Shown here piece after piece: positions 9,151-19,689 of a DNA stretch of 64,000 nucleotides (positions are counted from its first letter, which is position 1; every line of letters starts with the position of its first letter). This stretch comes from Paraspadella gotoi. Taxonomy: Eukaryota; Chaetognatha. The stretch is taken from contig CM119269.1 in assembly GCA_051294375.1 (NCBI GenBank), forward strand, positions 14,457,918-14,521,917. Direction: 5' to 3'. The notes beneath the pieces are model-generated. The model did no database searches and had not been told where the DNA came from. It saw only the letters and a program-made list of their open reading frames with translations. Made by a program: the position numbers and the translations under genes.

Positions 9151-12100
9151 GGATGGCTCTCTCCATCTTTGCCTCCTCCTCCTCTTTCCTCCTCTCGCTC
9201 CTCCTCTCTTTGTCAACCAGAAGGAGTTTGAGATTCTTTAATTCTTCGTGCAAATTTTTGATGTCGCGTTTGAGCGCAACTTTAGAGGCTTGACGCCATC
9301 CTGGGGATGTTTGGGGGGTGTTGAAGGTGTGGATTGGTAATGAGGGGTGTTGATGGGCAAAGGTATTGGCAGGGGATGCAAATATTTTTGAATATATTTA
9401 AAATATATCTAGACTTGGGATCGGAAGCTAAATTTAGAAAATGTAGCGCGGGAAAGTGGATTAATTAAATATTTGGTTTTACGTTTTTTTAAATTATTGA
9501 ATACATTTTTAGCTTTTCGAATATATAATTAATTATAATTAAATTATAAATCAACAAATGAATAAGACATTGTTTGAAGATACTCACTGGATTTCTTCGG
9601 AGCTGAAAATTTTAAATCAAGGCAGAATTTTACATTTATAATTTAGGTAGAATTAATAATTTAAATAATATTTATAATTTAAGCCGAATTGATAATTAAA
9701 TATTTTCCAGCTTCAAACTTTCATTTAACCTCCTCTTTCGAATCCTCTTCCTTCCTCTTCCTCTTCCTCCTCCTTTCTCCTCTCCTCCTCCTCTTCCTCC
9801 TGTATCCTCTCGAATTTGTCGTAGCCGTCGACGAGGAGATCCGCTTCTGACGTCGACCCTCTCTTGAAGGCTTCGGAGGCCTCGCGCGTCGGCGGCAGAG
9901 GAGACCGACTTTCGAAGGGCCTCGTCGGGGACGACAGGCGCTCTACGAAAGATTGGGATGATCCCCGCCTGTCGTTAGACTGGGGAGAGGATCCCCGCCT
10001 GTCATCAAATCCCTGAGGAGATGATCCCCGTCTGTAGACGAGAGACTGGGGGGAAGACCCTCTCCTCTCGACGAAGGAGTTGGCGGAAGAGCGTCGCCTC
10101 TCGTCCCACTCAAGGTCTCCGTCGATGAAGGCCTCGGATTTGGTGGAGACGGGCAACCTGGAGTCAATCAAACATTTGAACTCATTGCATGGAAAAAGCT
10201 TGGTTGCCAGTGATGCCCAGCATCTCACAATTGGCTATACTAAAACCGTCTCGCTTTGCCGACTTAGTGGGAAGTTCTTAGGACTGTGGATACTGGATAG
10301 AACACACGTTTTGGATCGTGCGTTCTCTCGCTTAGCCAACGAAGGTGAGGCGGATTGTTTATTCCGCTGCAATAACTTACTTTTTCCTTTTCTCTTTCAA
10401 ACTTACTCATATCCTTGAGAATCGGTTCGGTTTGAGTTTTCGTCCAGTTTTTCCTCCAACTTTGTCTCCTTCTCTCTCTCCTTCTCTCTCTCCTTCTCTT
10501 CATCTCTCCTCCCGAACAACCGGTCGAATATCCCCAACTCCGACGCCGTCTCCTCCGGCTTCGGCGACGCCGCCGATATGCCCGGCCACGCGGCGTCGTC
10601 CAAAATGGCGCCGGAATCGACGCTCTCAGCGCGGAAGGCGTCGTCGACGCCTTTGGGTCGAGTCGCGTCGCCATCTTCGTCCAGAATCACCGCCTCCTTC
10701 AACTCGTCCGTCGACGGGAGACGTTGCTGTCTCGGCGACGGCGAGCGGGTCGGCGACGGCGCCGACGACGCCGGTAGCGCCGGAGCAGAGAACTCGGCGA
10801 AGACGGGCGGCGGCGTAAAGGCCGACGAGCGGCCGAAGGTCGACGTCAGCAGCGGCATCGGCGGCGGCGTCGGCGGCGGAGAGATCGATTCCGGCTTCTC
10901 CGCTCGATCCTCTTCTTCCTCTTCCTCCTTCTCCGACACCTCGTCCCGGAATCGAACCGATCCTCGTCTCGGCGTCATTCTCGGCGTCGCGATCGGCGAC
11001 CTCGCCGGAGACCTTCCGGCCAATTCGGCCGGCGACCCGCTCGCTTCTCTCTCTCCGACTTTGACGAACTCGTAGCTGGGATCACGCGACTCCGGCGAGG
11101 CCTCTCGCATCACGTGACCGATCGTCTGCGGAGAGAAGACGGAAGGCGAAGGCGCGAATTCGCTTCGATCGGAAACGAGGGCGGAATCGATCATCGGGAC
11201 GATCTTGAAGGATCGAGTCTCTTCCGACTCGGCGAATCTGGAGGAGGTGGTGGAGTGGGTGGGGGTGGGCGATAATGGTGGGGGATGGGAGATGATGGTG
11301 AGGAATGGGAGATGATAGTGAGGAATGGGAGATTTTGATTTAAATGCAATCAGATTAGAAAGACGATTGGGTCGTCAATTCATATTATATATTGATTCAA
11401 CTTTCTGGCTTGGGCTTTTAAAAAGACTGAGAATCAGTATGTTTGCTTCGTGAGTTTAAACCTCTCTTATTGACCAACTCTTGTTTTTGCCGTCACGCTA
11501 ACCGGAAAGGGGAACGATGAACAATGGACGTTGGACAATGTCAGCGCAGATTGTCCAAAGATTGCGTTAAAGATTAATTTTCCTTGTTAAATAACCGTTG
11601 GCACAAAATGGCACATATTTTTACATTACGCCTCACTCACCTTATCTTTTCTTACTTCCATCTTTCCCTGACCAGAGACGACCTTTCCTTCCTTTCTCCG
11701 ACTTTCCCCCCCCCCCCACACCTGTACTTCCTGACGGCGTCTTCGGCCTCAATGTCTCCGTCGAACATGTAGAAGAGAGTCTCGAACTTTGACTCGCCTC
11801 CCGACTGGAGAGTCTTGCCCGCGTGGTCCACACGGAAGATGCAGGTGGCGATGTGAGGATGCTTCTTCAGGATCTTGGGGATGGATGGGTTGGTGAAAAG
11901 ATTAAACGTTGGCGAGGTCAGCCGGATTTTTTTTTTGGACCCACATAACTTTTGGGTGGTTAAATCGCGAAAGGAGAAAAGTATTCGTCGTCGTCTGATA
12001 AAGAACCGCTATACACCTTACTTCGCCAAGGTTTCCCTATATCCCTTCCTCACCTCGAAATCTTCGATGTGCGAATTTGGCAGCAGCAAATCCGCTCCGT

Positions 12101-13530
12101 CGATCTCTTGGTGGACGAGCCCTTCGGGGCACACCCGAAGATTCAGCTTCCTCCTCGCCTCGTCTTTCCGCAACAGGACATCGGCCACTCTGTTCTGCAG
12201 CTTGTCGTCCGGCGGAGACTCGCCGGAGATCTTGCCGAGATAGGAGGCGCCGAAGGCCTCCAGCTCGTACATGGTGAGGCCGGACTCTTCCGGCCACCGC
12301 GCCGAGGTTCCGGCGGCGGAGGCCCCCGCCGCCGCATCGTCCATGGTCTCCATGACAGTTCTCCAGGCGGACGGACACTCCCGGCTAAACTTGCGGTTCT
12401 TCGGGTTGAAGCGGGGCGTCTCGGGTTGAAGGCCGAGGCTCCAGAGACCGATGTCGGGATCGTCGGGGTCCAAACGAGGGTCGGGGGTGGACCCGGTGAA
12501 AGTGTGGGACCACAAGGGGTCGAAGGAGCGACGACTCGTGGCGCGGACGAGGAGCGGATCGAGGGAGCGGTTGTCGAACCGCCTCGTCGATGACTCGGCC
12601 CTTTCGTCGATTCTTGATAATGGGGAAGACGGGTTTGATTGATTGATTGATTGATTTATTTATTTATTTATTTATTTATAACTAAGTTCACAAATAATTA
12701 ATTAACTTATCAATTTATTTTTTATTTACCTATTTTTTTATTTATTTATTGATTGCTTACTTTGACTAATTTATGACATTGCGATGTTGATTTTCCTACC
12801 TTCTGGCTTCCCTCTTCCACTGTGCAGCCGGCGAATTGGGATCAGATTCGTCTAATCCGAAAGTGCGTTCCCACAGTGGATCGAAGACTTTGGTCGTCGT
12901 CTTCCTCGTCCACAGTGGATCCAAGGATCGGTTGTTGAACTTGGCGTCGGAGGGTCGACCCTCTGCCCGCAGCGCGTCGTCGACGACGTCCTCGGCTGAA
13001 GCCGGCGACAGCAAATCGGCCGACGACGCCTCGAAGACGCGGACGAGCCTTTCCGGAGGATGGCGCGCCTCTTCGCCGGGATCGCTTTCGGCGCCGGAAT
13101 CGCTGCCGGCGTTGGCGACGCCGCTTTCGACGCCGCTGTCGTCGTCGTCGTCTTTGACAGGCGCTTCGATCGGGTTGTCGTCGTTGTTGTTATTTTCTAG
13201 ATCCTCGTGGGCGTCTTCTTTCTCCTTTTCTTCTCTCTTCTTTTCTTCCCTTCTCTTTTCTTCTCTTATCTTTTTTTCTCCTTTCTTTTCTTCTCTTTTC
13301 TTTCCACCGAATTTCGAGAAGAAAAATTTGATCGGCGAAGTTTTTCCCGAAGATTTTTCTACTTTGAAGGAAGATTCCTCCACAAGATCTTCTGAGGTAG
13401 AATGATGCGGCGGCGGAGGCGGAGGCGGCGGCGGCGGCGGCGGCGGAGGCGGCGGCGGTAGCGGTATCGGCTGTGTCGACGACGACAACGACGCCGACGT
13501 CGACGACACCTCATTGATTCCCGACCGCAT
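8853..13530 (-). CDS. Gene A: PTB/PID-like scaffold protein (seven-exon model)
   Basis: Join on the minus strand: 13530-12800, 12612-12054, 11873-11722, 11237-10407, 10157-9730, 9300-9031, 8882-8853. Every junction has GT and AG and the phases agree, except exon 6 to 7, which needs one base fewer (the left-arm copy supplies that reading). The total is then 3000 nt, 999 residues. Order: Ser-rich start, 18-residue proline run, Lys/Glu helix, acidic linker, DPLW modules (exons 1-2), PTB/PID-like fold (exons 2-3), long Ser/Pro tail, RRGSSP repeats (exon 5), charged helix and Asp run (exon 6). PTB domains bind NPxY-type or phospholipid targets, so a cytoplasmic adaptor is likely. I do not recognise a named orthologue. 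Alternative ends exist after exon 4 (GYE stop) and exon 5. Confidence 0.7.
9031..9300 (-). CDS. Gene A exon 6 (charged coiled coil, Asp run)
   Basis: Acceptor CATCCCCAG, donor ATCG|GTAGGA. It reads WRQASKVALKRDIKNLHEEL, then a leucine-rich helix, a Glu/Arg-rich coiled coil and a nine-Asp run (GAC repeat), then EEFYIAEPLDGFVAPKKRGY. Entry phase matches exon 5. The exit phase matches exon 7 only with the left-arm reading, which is one C shorter near 9034. Confidence 0.6.
9730..10157 (-). CDS. Gene A exon 5 (RRGSSP repeats)
   Basis: Acceptor TTGATTGACTCCAG, phase 2 to 1. Four to five units of about 11-14 residues contain RRGSSPQS (FVERRGSSPQS, LVYRRGSSPQG, FDDRRGSSPQS, NDRRGSSQS). Arg-Arg-x-Ser-Ser fits basophilic kinase sites (PKA-like), and RxxSxP resembles a 14-3-3 ligand. 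The exon ends in a Glu-rich stretch. The donor is weak (GGAG|GTTAAA), and reading through gives a stop at 9725-9727, so this could be the last exon of an isoform. Confidence 0.65.
10407..11237 (-). CDS. Gene A exon 4 (Ser/Pro-rich disordered tail)
   Basis: Acceptor CACCTCCTCCAG, phase 2 to 2, donor GATATGA|GTAAGT. It starts FAESEETRSFKIVPMIDSAL and is rich in SP and TP sites (SPARSPIATPRMTP, PSPTRSPSPRQQ), with a proline cluster (PPPTPPPMPLL) and a Lys/Glu end (REKEREKETKLEEKLDENS). If the donor is not used, the frame stops three bases later (GYE-stop), which gives a shorter isoform. Confidence 0.75.
11250..11335 (+). repeat. 22-bp minisatellite in gene A intron 3
   Basis: About three units of GATGATGGTGAGGAATGGGA, just upstream of the exon 4 acceptor on the minus strand. 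Confidence 0.7.
11722..11873 (-). CDS. Gene A exon 3 (second half of PTB-like fold)
   Basis: Acceptor CATCCCCAAG, phase 0 to 2, donor TACAG|GTGTGG. It reads ILKKHPHIATCIFRVDHAGK, then SKFETLFYMFDGDIEAEDAV and RKYR. The HPHIATCIFRVD strand and the FETLFYMFDGD-EDAVRKY strand-helix fit the C-terminal half of a PTB domain (strand ending in F, then the closing helix). Confidence 0.7.
12054..12612 (-). CDS. Gene A exon 2 (second DPLW module and first half of PTB-like fold)
   Basis: Acceptor TTATCAAG, phase 2 to 0, donor GAG|GTGAGG. It begins with FDNRSLDPLL...FDPLWSHTFTG, a clear paralogue of the end of exon 1. It continues with MYELEAFGASYLGKISGESP, a helix (DDKLQNRVADVLLRKDEARR) and strands KLNLRVCPEGLVHQEIDGAD, which is the layout of a PTB/PID domain (YLG strand, helix, paired strands). 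Codon use is GC-rich and fully open, and the shadow frames are not protein-like. Confidence 0.75.
12640..12760 (+). repeat. GATT and TTTA tetranucleotide repeats in gene A intron 1
   Basis: Four or more GATT units followed by TTTA units; they fill most of the 187-bp intron. Confidence 0.85.
12800..13530 (-). CDS. Gene A exon 1 (start, poly-Pro, charged helix, first DPLW module)
   Basis: I chose the ATG at 13528-13530 (MRSGINEVSS) because the longer reading begins with an arginine run made by a CGA repeat. A run of about 18 prolines could bind SH3, EVH1 or profilin. A Lys/Glu/Arg segment (KREEKKGEKKIREEKRREEK) should form a single charged helix. An acidic stretch follows, then ERLVRVFEASSADLLSPAS and the module FNNRSLDPLW...FDPLWERTFG. 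Donor AG|GTAGGA, phase 2. Confidence 0.75.
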
Positions 13531-13560
13531 CTTCGTGTCTTGCGGTTGAATCGTGAAACC

Positions 13561-13595
<35 letters not shown>

Positions 13596-13800
13596 TACAA
13601 TGGCACAAACACAAGAGACGAAGACGATTAATTAATTTTCGGATGAACGGAGTTTTTGTCGTTGTTGTGTTGTCGTCGTCGTTGTCGTTTTTTTTTTTAT
13701 TGAATTTGAGTGGACAAAGATCGAGGAGTAAACGAATCGGATGAAGTGAGGAACAAACCAGAACTCGACGGTTGAACGACTCAAAACAAAAGGGAAACGG

Positions 13801-13824
13801 GATGGAGAGAGAGAAAGAGAGAGT

Positions 13825-13906
<82 letters not shown>

Positions 13907-13930
13907 GAGAGAGAGAGAGAGAGAGAGAGA
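13801..13930 (+). repeat. (GA)n tract upstream of gene A
   Basis: About 130 bp of GA with a few interruptions, 270 bp upstream of the chosen start. From 13931 to 14640 the DNA is AT-rich and I see no gene. Confidence 0.9.
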
Positions 13931-14237
13931 TCCTCCTTTTGTTGTTTTGTTGTTTTCTCTTTTGTTGTTTTCTTAGTCTAATTTCTTTGGGGGTTTTTTT
14001 TTGGCTTTTTTGTTTTTGGTTTTTTTTTCTTTTTTTTTGGTTCGATTATGGGAATTTTAGTTTGAAATCGAATTCCTTGTCTTTAATTTTCTGAAAATAT
14101 TTTTTTTCAAATAAATGCCTTTAAATCTAGAATCATTTAATCCCAGGTGTGTCGGTCGATCTGTCTGTTTTGATGACTGTTCCAATAAAGCCTAAATCAT
14201 ACATAAAGAGGCGTTTTAGTTGATACGTTATATATTA

Positions 14238-14288
14238 TAGCTTATTTATTAAATGAATGAATAATTTTTATATTGGTTGTACCAATTT
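14238..14288 (-). repeat. Dispersed ~115-bp repeat, partial copy 4
   Basis: Reverse complement of the GGTACAACC...AATAAATAAGCTAT half of the element found in full at 45811, 46822 and 59190. Only about 50 bp are present. Confidence 0.6.
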
Positions 14289-14648
14289 AATATACTTGGT
14301 GGACTATAGGATGTAGATTTCATACTTGTGAAATCGCAATAAATATGAAATGAATATTTGCAAACGCTTCGAAAAATAAGAAAGAATATGCAAATGAGTC
14401 CCATTTCATGGCTTTTTATAAATATTTATTAAAAGGTTTGACCAATTATAGGTCTATAATCTTGATACATCAGTTTTAGACGCCATTATAATTATTTCCA
14501 TATTAAAATTAATCTGTTATCGATGATAAATTATAAAGTTACGGAGCTCTGCGAGTAAATCGTAAAGAAAGAAAAAATAAATAAAAAATGCAATATTCTG
14601 GCGGGAAAATGAAGAACATTAAAAAAGAGAGAGAGAGGAGAGAGAGGA

Positions 14649-14697
<49 letters not shown>

Positions 14698-14763
14698 AGA
14701 GAGAGAGAAGGCACATTTTTTTAATCGCTGAGAAATCCGGAGAAAGATAATTGCCGTTTTAGT

Positions 14764-14855
14764 GAAGGCGGCGGGGAGAAAGCGGCGGTGGCGGCTGCAG
14801 TGGCGGCAGCGGCGGCGGCGGCGGCAGCGGCGGAAAGCGGCGGCGGAAACGGCGT
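14764..14855 (+). repeat. GGC-rich trinucleotide block
   Basis: Imperfect GGC/GCA repeats (GCGGCGG, GCAGCGGCGG) over about 90 bp, CpG-rich. Counterpart 24185-24285. No open frame with clear protein character. Confidence 0.7.
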
Positions 14856-14999
14856 CGGCGGTAAAGAATTTTTAATTCAATATAAGGCTAATCGGTTGTC
14901 GTAGTAGGGCGTCAGCAAAGGCATCAACAGTCTCGGCTGAGACGTCGATTGTGTCGGCAAAGGCGCCGGCAAAGGCATCGACCGTATCAAAAATGGTGT

Positions 15000-15215
15000 C
15001 GGGAAAGGCGTTGACTGTGTTGCAAGGGCATCGACAGAGTCGGCAAAGGCGTCGGCAGAGACTTCGACGGTATAAGCAAAGGCGTCGTCAAAGACTTTGA
15101 CGGTATGGGCAAAGACGTCGGCAAAGACGTCGGCAAAGGAGTCGGCAAAGGCGTCGGCAAAGGAGTCGGCAAAGGCGTCGGCAAAGGCGTCGGCAAAGAC
15201 GTCGGTGTCGGCGAC
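15000..15215 (+). repeat. 12-bp minisatellite (GTCGGCAAAGGC)
   Basis: About eight near-perfect 12-bp units at 15106-15205, with looser units on each side. One frame would encode a Gly-Lys-Asp/Gly-Val repeat, but the flanks do not support a gene. The partner at 23760-24000 is more degraded. Confidence 0.85.
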
Positions 15216-16010
15216 AACCGGGGGGCGTCGGCTTGGCGCGGCAAAACGTGCCGGTCTTTGCCCGGAATATTGGATGTCGTCAAAAAATTTTGAATTAGGA
15301 ACCTAATCTGAGGAAATTTATTTGGAAGCCTTTTTCTTCTTTTTTTCCTTTTTTTCTTCTTTTTTTCCTCCAACCAGAAAATTTTCCTTATTTTGTTTGG
15401 TGGTAATATTTCTTTTACCTCGAAAGTTTTTGATTGAAAAGTTGAGATGAAGTTTTTTTTTAAACTCAGTTAAGGTAAAGTATATCATTTGAAACTTTTA
15501 AAAAGTCTAGTTTGTATATAAAGGTTGCTCGTGACTTTAAAGGAAAGGGAAGTTTTGGCTTTCTCTCTCTCTCCTTCTCTCTCTTTCACTCTTTCTCTCT
15601 TTCTCTCTTTCTCTCTTTCTCTTTCTTTTAACCCTTAAAATAGAGTAAAGATGAGTTAAAATGAGTCTTTTCTTTAATTAGTATTTTTTTCTTGAGTGTT
15701 TTTTTTTATTTCCCGCCACGACCGAGCTCCCAATCTCAGAAGTTGGCAAGGCCTCCTCCCAACTGTCAAGAACTTCGCGTTAATGAACTCTTATAAACTC
15801 TTTGCCAGAATTCTTTAACATACCATGCCATGCCATGCCATATCCCGGCAATCGCTTTTCAATCTGCATCTTCCTGCGCAGGCGATTTAATTTTTAAAGA
15901 AATTTTAGTCGCTTGAAAAAATTTTAGTTTTTCTAATTTTTTTTTATTTTGTGACTTTTTTAAAAGAGAATATCGGGAAAAGTTCCTACGGTTCTCGGCT
16001 TATATAACTG

Positions 16011-16013
<3 letters not shown>

Positions 16014-16053
<40 letters not shown>

Positions 16054-16301
16054 CTCTCTCTTTCTTCCTGTCCCCCTCTTCCTCTCTCTCTCGTCTCCTC
16101 TCCCTCCTCTCTCTCCCGTCTGTCCTTATCTCATCTCCCCTCTCTACTCTCTCTCTCTCTCTCTTCAATTCTCCCTTTCCGATGGCGCCTTTGTCTTTTT
16201 CTAGAAAGTTTTTTTTTTTTGAACCGTATATTGCCTGGTAGAGATTTTGTTCTCTCCCTCTCTCTTTCCTTTCTCTCTTCTCTCTCTCTCTCTCTCTCTC
16301 T

Positions 16302-16340
<39 letters not shown>

Positions 16341-16395
16341 CTCCTCTCTTCTCTCTCTCTCTCTCTCTGTCTCGCTCTCCCACACTCATTCCGGT
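16014..16395 (+). repeat. CT-rich tracts
   Basis: Two blocks of CT repeats (16014-16170 and 16255-16380) separated by a short unique stretch. Reverse partner at 22510-22880 in the other arm. Confidence 0.85.
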
Positions 16396-16489
16396 TCCTA
16401 ATTCGTCTCGCCTCTCCTAAGCACGATTGTATGTGAAAGCCCCGCTCTGGAAAGGGTTCGCTTGATAGCGACGACAATAACAAAGAAAC

Positions 16490-16490
<1 letters not shown>

Positions 16491-16535
<45 letters not shown>
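16491..16535 (+). repeat. (GAC)n trinucleotide tract
   Basis: Fifteen GAC/CGA units. GAC runs are common here and generate false Asp, Arg and Thr open frames. Confidence 0.9.
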
Positions 16536-16537
<2 letters not shown>

Positions 16538-16636
16538 TGACAACGAACAAGACGAAGGCGGACGACAACCGGAAGAAAATCTGGGAACGAGAATAAGATT
16601 ATCCCGGGATTTTGAATTTAAAAAGGGAGAGAGAGA

Positions 16637-16674
<38 letters not shown>

Positions 16675-16847
16675 ATTTCAACAAAAACTTTTCGGGGGAA
16701 ATCCTCGTCATTTCTTAGGGGAATCAAAACGATATATTCGAAATAAAAATAAAATAAAAATGAAATGGTTTATTCGATATAATTCAAAATGTGTGAATCT
16801 CTTGGAGAAGAAAATAAAGATTGGTGGAAAGAGGAAAGGAAAGAAAG

Positions 16848-16970
<123 letters not shown>

Positions 16971-17539
16971 AAAAGATAAAAAGAAAGAAAGAAAGAAGTA
17001 AAGAAAGAGAGAGAATAAAGGCTGGAGAGTGAAGAATTGTTCAAGGGTAGCGCGCACATTTTTTTCTTTCTCTTTGGACTTTGGAGAGCAATGATCAAAT
17101 TAGATCTTTTTATGGAGGCGAGGAAATAAACTTAATTCTTCTTTCCCCTCTCGCTCTCTCTCTCTCTCTCTCTTTCTCTCTCTGTCTCTCTCTGAGAGAG
17201 AGAGAAGAGGAAAGGAGGAGAAATAAGGGAGAAAGAAAGAGAAAAAAAAAAAGAAAGAAAGAAAAGGGATAAGAAAAAAGGAAGAAAGAAAGAAGAAAGG
17301 AAAGAAAAGAAAGAAAAGAATAAGAAAGACAAGAAAAGAAAAAAAGAGTGAGTTGTAACAACCAAACGGTGGACAGGGGAAGGAGAAAATTTTGAAAATT
17401 AGCGGTAAAAGGTGCGGAAACGACGGACCGTGTGAGAAATTTAGGACGTTGGGGCGCGGCCGAGACCGGATGGAAGTGAATGAGAGCCGAAGTGAGGAGC
17501 GAGGAAATTTCTGTAGTTTGTATGTGTGAGGAGAGAAAA

Positions 17540-17553
17540 GATAGAGAGATGAG

Positions 17554-17602
<49 letters not shown>

Positions 17603-17644
17603 GGAGAGGAAGGGGAGAGAGAGACGAGATGAAGAGAGGAGAGC

Positions 17645-17683
<39 letters not shown>

Positions 17684-17690
17684 TGAAGAA
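17540..17690 (+). repeat. (GA)n tracts
   Basis: GA repeats with GGAGAG interruptions. The partner at 21610-21648 is only about 40 bp. Confidence 0.85.
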
Positions 17691-18290
17691 AAAACAAAAA
17701 CTTTTTAGTTTACAAAATTTTGAATGACCAAATTGCAAAAATCTCTCAGACAAGAGAACACTGGTAAGATCTCTAGCGCCGCTTTGAGGCGTCAGTCCGC
17801 CCCCAATAAGTGCCAAGAAAATCCAATTTCTTGTATTGATTAACAGTTGAAGTTGTTGTCGGCCGTCGCTGTAGTCGACATCGTCGCCGTCGTCGGGTCG
17901 CCTGTCCGTCCGTCGTGTCGTCGCCGTCGTCGCCGTCGTTCGTTTCGTCGCCGTCGTCGCTCGCCGCGTCGTCGTCTACCAGTTGCAAAAATTTCCGATG
18001 AAAGATCTCGTTTTGAGTTTTAGGAGAAGAGGAAAAAAGCGGATTTTCGACAAACGGCCCGGATGTAATAATGTCCAGATTCTGACCGCCCCGGATGTAA
18101 ATGTGTTGACGTAGGAAATGTGGGTTTGGACGTCGTTCGTCTCTTCTTTCCGTTTCGGTTTTTGCTCTGCGCATCGTTCTTTCCAACTCGTCGTCGTTTG
18201 GCCGTCATCGTCGTCGATCTTCGGTCGGTTGACGCAATGGCGTCACGTCTCGGCGCCGCCCACCTTTTGTCACGTTCTGGACGTCGTTTG

Positions 18291-18313
18291 AGAGAGAGAG
18301 AGAAGCAGAGAGA

Positions 18314-18350
<37 letters not shown>

Positions 18351-18465
18351 GAGATGAGAAAGAGAGAGAAGAGAAAGAACGAGAAAGAGAGAGAGCAGAG
18401 AGAGAGAGAGGAATGAGAGAGAGAGAGAGAGAGAGACGAGACGAGAGAGAGAAGATGAGAAATGT
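18291..18465 (+). repeat. (GA)n tract
   Basis: Corresponds to the tract interrupted in the right arm by the 300-N gap and the 1.25-kb insertion. Confidence 0.9.
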
Positions 18466-18671
18466 GCTTTTTCCAATTGGGTTGGAAAGAGAAGCAATTT
18501 TCGGAAATTGGAGTGAAGTGTTCGACAGAAAATCCGCCGAAAAAAAATTTTTTTAAAGACTTGCTTATATGAACTTCTCATTCTAAGATTAATAAAAGTA
18601 TTCATTAAAATCTTCTTAAAGTTAATTAAAAAAATGCAAGGACGGAAATTCAGCATTTAATCAACAGAAAA

Positions 18672-18705
<34 letters not shown>

Positions 18706-19014
18706 CTCAATGCAATGCAAAGGAGAGAAAAAATTTTCCCAATGACCGACCAGAGGGCCATTGTAGAAAATGAAATAAAAGAACATCGAAGCAGATGGAA
18801 TGACTGAAAAAAAAATAAAAGAAAAAATAAACAGAAAAGAGAAAGAGGCGAGAGAGAGAGGAGAGACAGAGAGGACAGAGAGAGGAGGAGAGAAGAGAGA
18901 GAGAGAGAGAAGAGAGAAGGAGAGCGAGAGAGGAGAAAGAGAAAGAGAGATTTGAAAAATTAGATAAGGATAGAGATAGAGAGAGAAGAAGAGAGAGAGA
19001 GGAGAAAAAGAGGA

Positions 19015-19039
19015 NNNNNNNNNNNNNNNNNNNNNNNNN
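19015..19039. other. 25-N gap at the centre of palindrome 2
   Basis: Fixed-size placeholder. The preceding 18823-19014 is GA-rich and unmatched. Confidence 0.98.
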
Positions 19040-19389
19040 TTTTTTTTTCAGTCATTCCAGTCTCTTCGATGTTCTTTTATTCAATTTTCTACAATGGCCC
19101 TCTGGTGGTCATAGGAAAACTTTTTTCTCTCCTTTGCAATTGCATTGAGTTTTTTTTTTTTTATGTTTGTCTGTTTGATTAAATGCTGAATTTCGTCCCC
19201 TGCATTTTTTTAATTAAAACTTTAAGAGATTTAATGAATACTTTATTAATCTTAGAATGGAAAATTATATATCAATTCTAAAAGTCTTAAAAATTTTTTT
19301 TTCCGGATTTTCTGTCGACATTCACTCCAATTTCCGAAAATTGCTCTCTTCAACCCAATTGGAAAAAAGCACATTTCTCTCTCTCTCTC

Positions 19390-19689
19390 NNNNNNNNNNN
19401 NNNNNNNNNNNNNNNNNNNNNNNNNNNNNNNNNNNNNNNNNNNNNNNNNNNNNNNNNNNNNNNNNNNNNNNNNNNNNNNNNNNNNNNNNNNNNNNNNNNN
19501 NNNNNNNNNNNNNNNNNNNNNNNNNNNNNNNNNNNNNNNNNNNNNNNNNNNNNNNNNNNNNNNNNNNNNNNNNNNNNNNNNNNNNNNNNNNNNNNNNNNN
19601 NNNNNNNNNNNNNNNNNNNNNNNNNNNNNNNNNNNNNNNNNNNNNNNNNNNNNNNNNNNNNNNNNNNNNNNNNNNNNNNNNNNNNNNNN
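19390..19689. other. 300-N gap
   Basis: Begins inside a CT tract; a microsatellite-caused assembly break. Confidence 0.98.

Larger units (their letters stand above)
5208..9697 (-). repeat. Right arm of large inverted repeat (palindrome 1)
   Basis: Reverse-complement partner of 118-4985. This arm runs without a break into the body of gene A and carries its last two exons in the right orientation, so it is probably the authentic copy. It still has errors: its copy of the 2359-2424 exon is 4 bp longer, and the donor seen at 4151 (GTAAGC) has lost its T here. Confidence 0.9.

Noticed and set aside
10345-11075. Plus-strand open frames across gene A exon 4
   Set aside because: Shadow frames of a GC-rich exon; the minus frame has matching splice sites and phases with its neighbours.
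18237-18416. Start MASRLGAAHLLSRSGRRL in a fair ATG context
   Set aside because: It runs directly into a GA tract in all frames and lies antisense to the better acidic frame; no donor was found before the tract.
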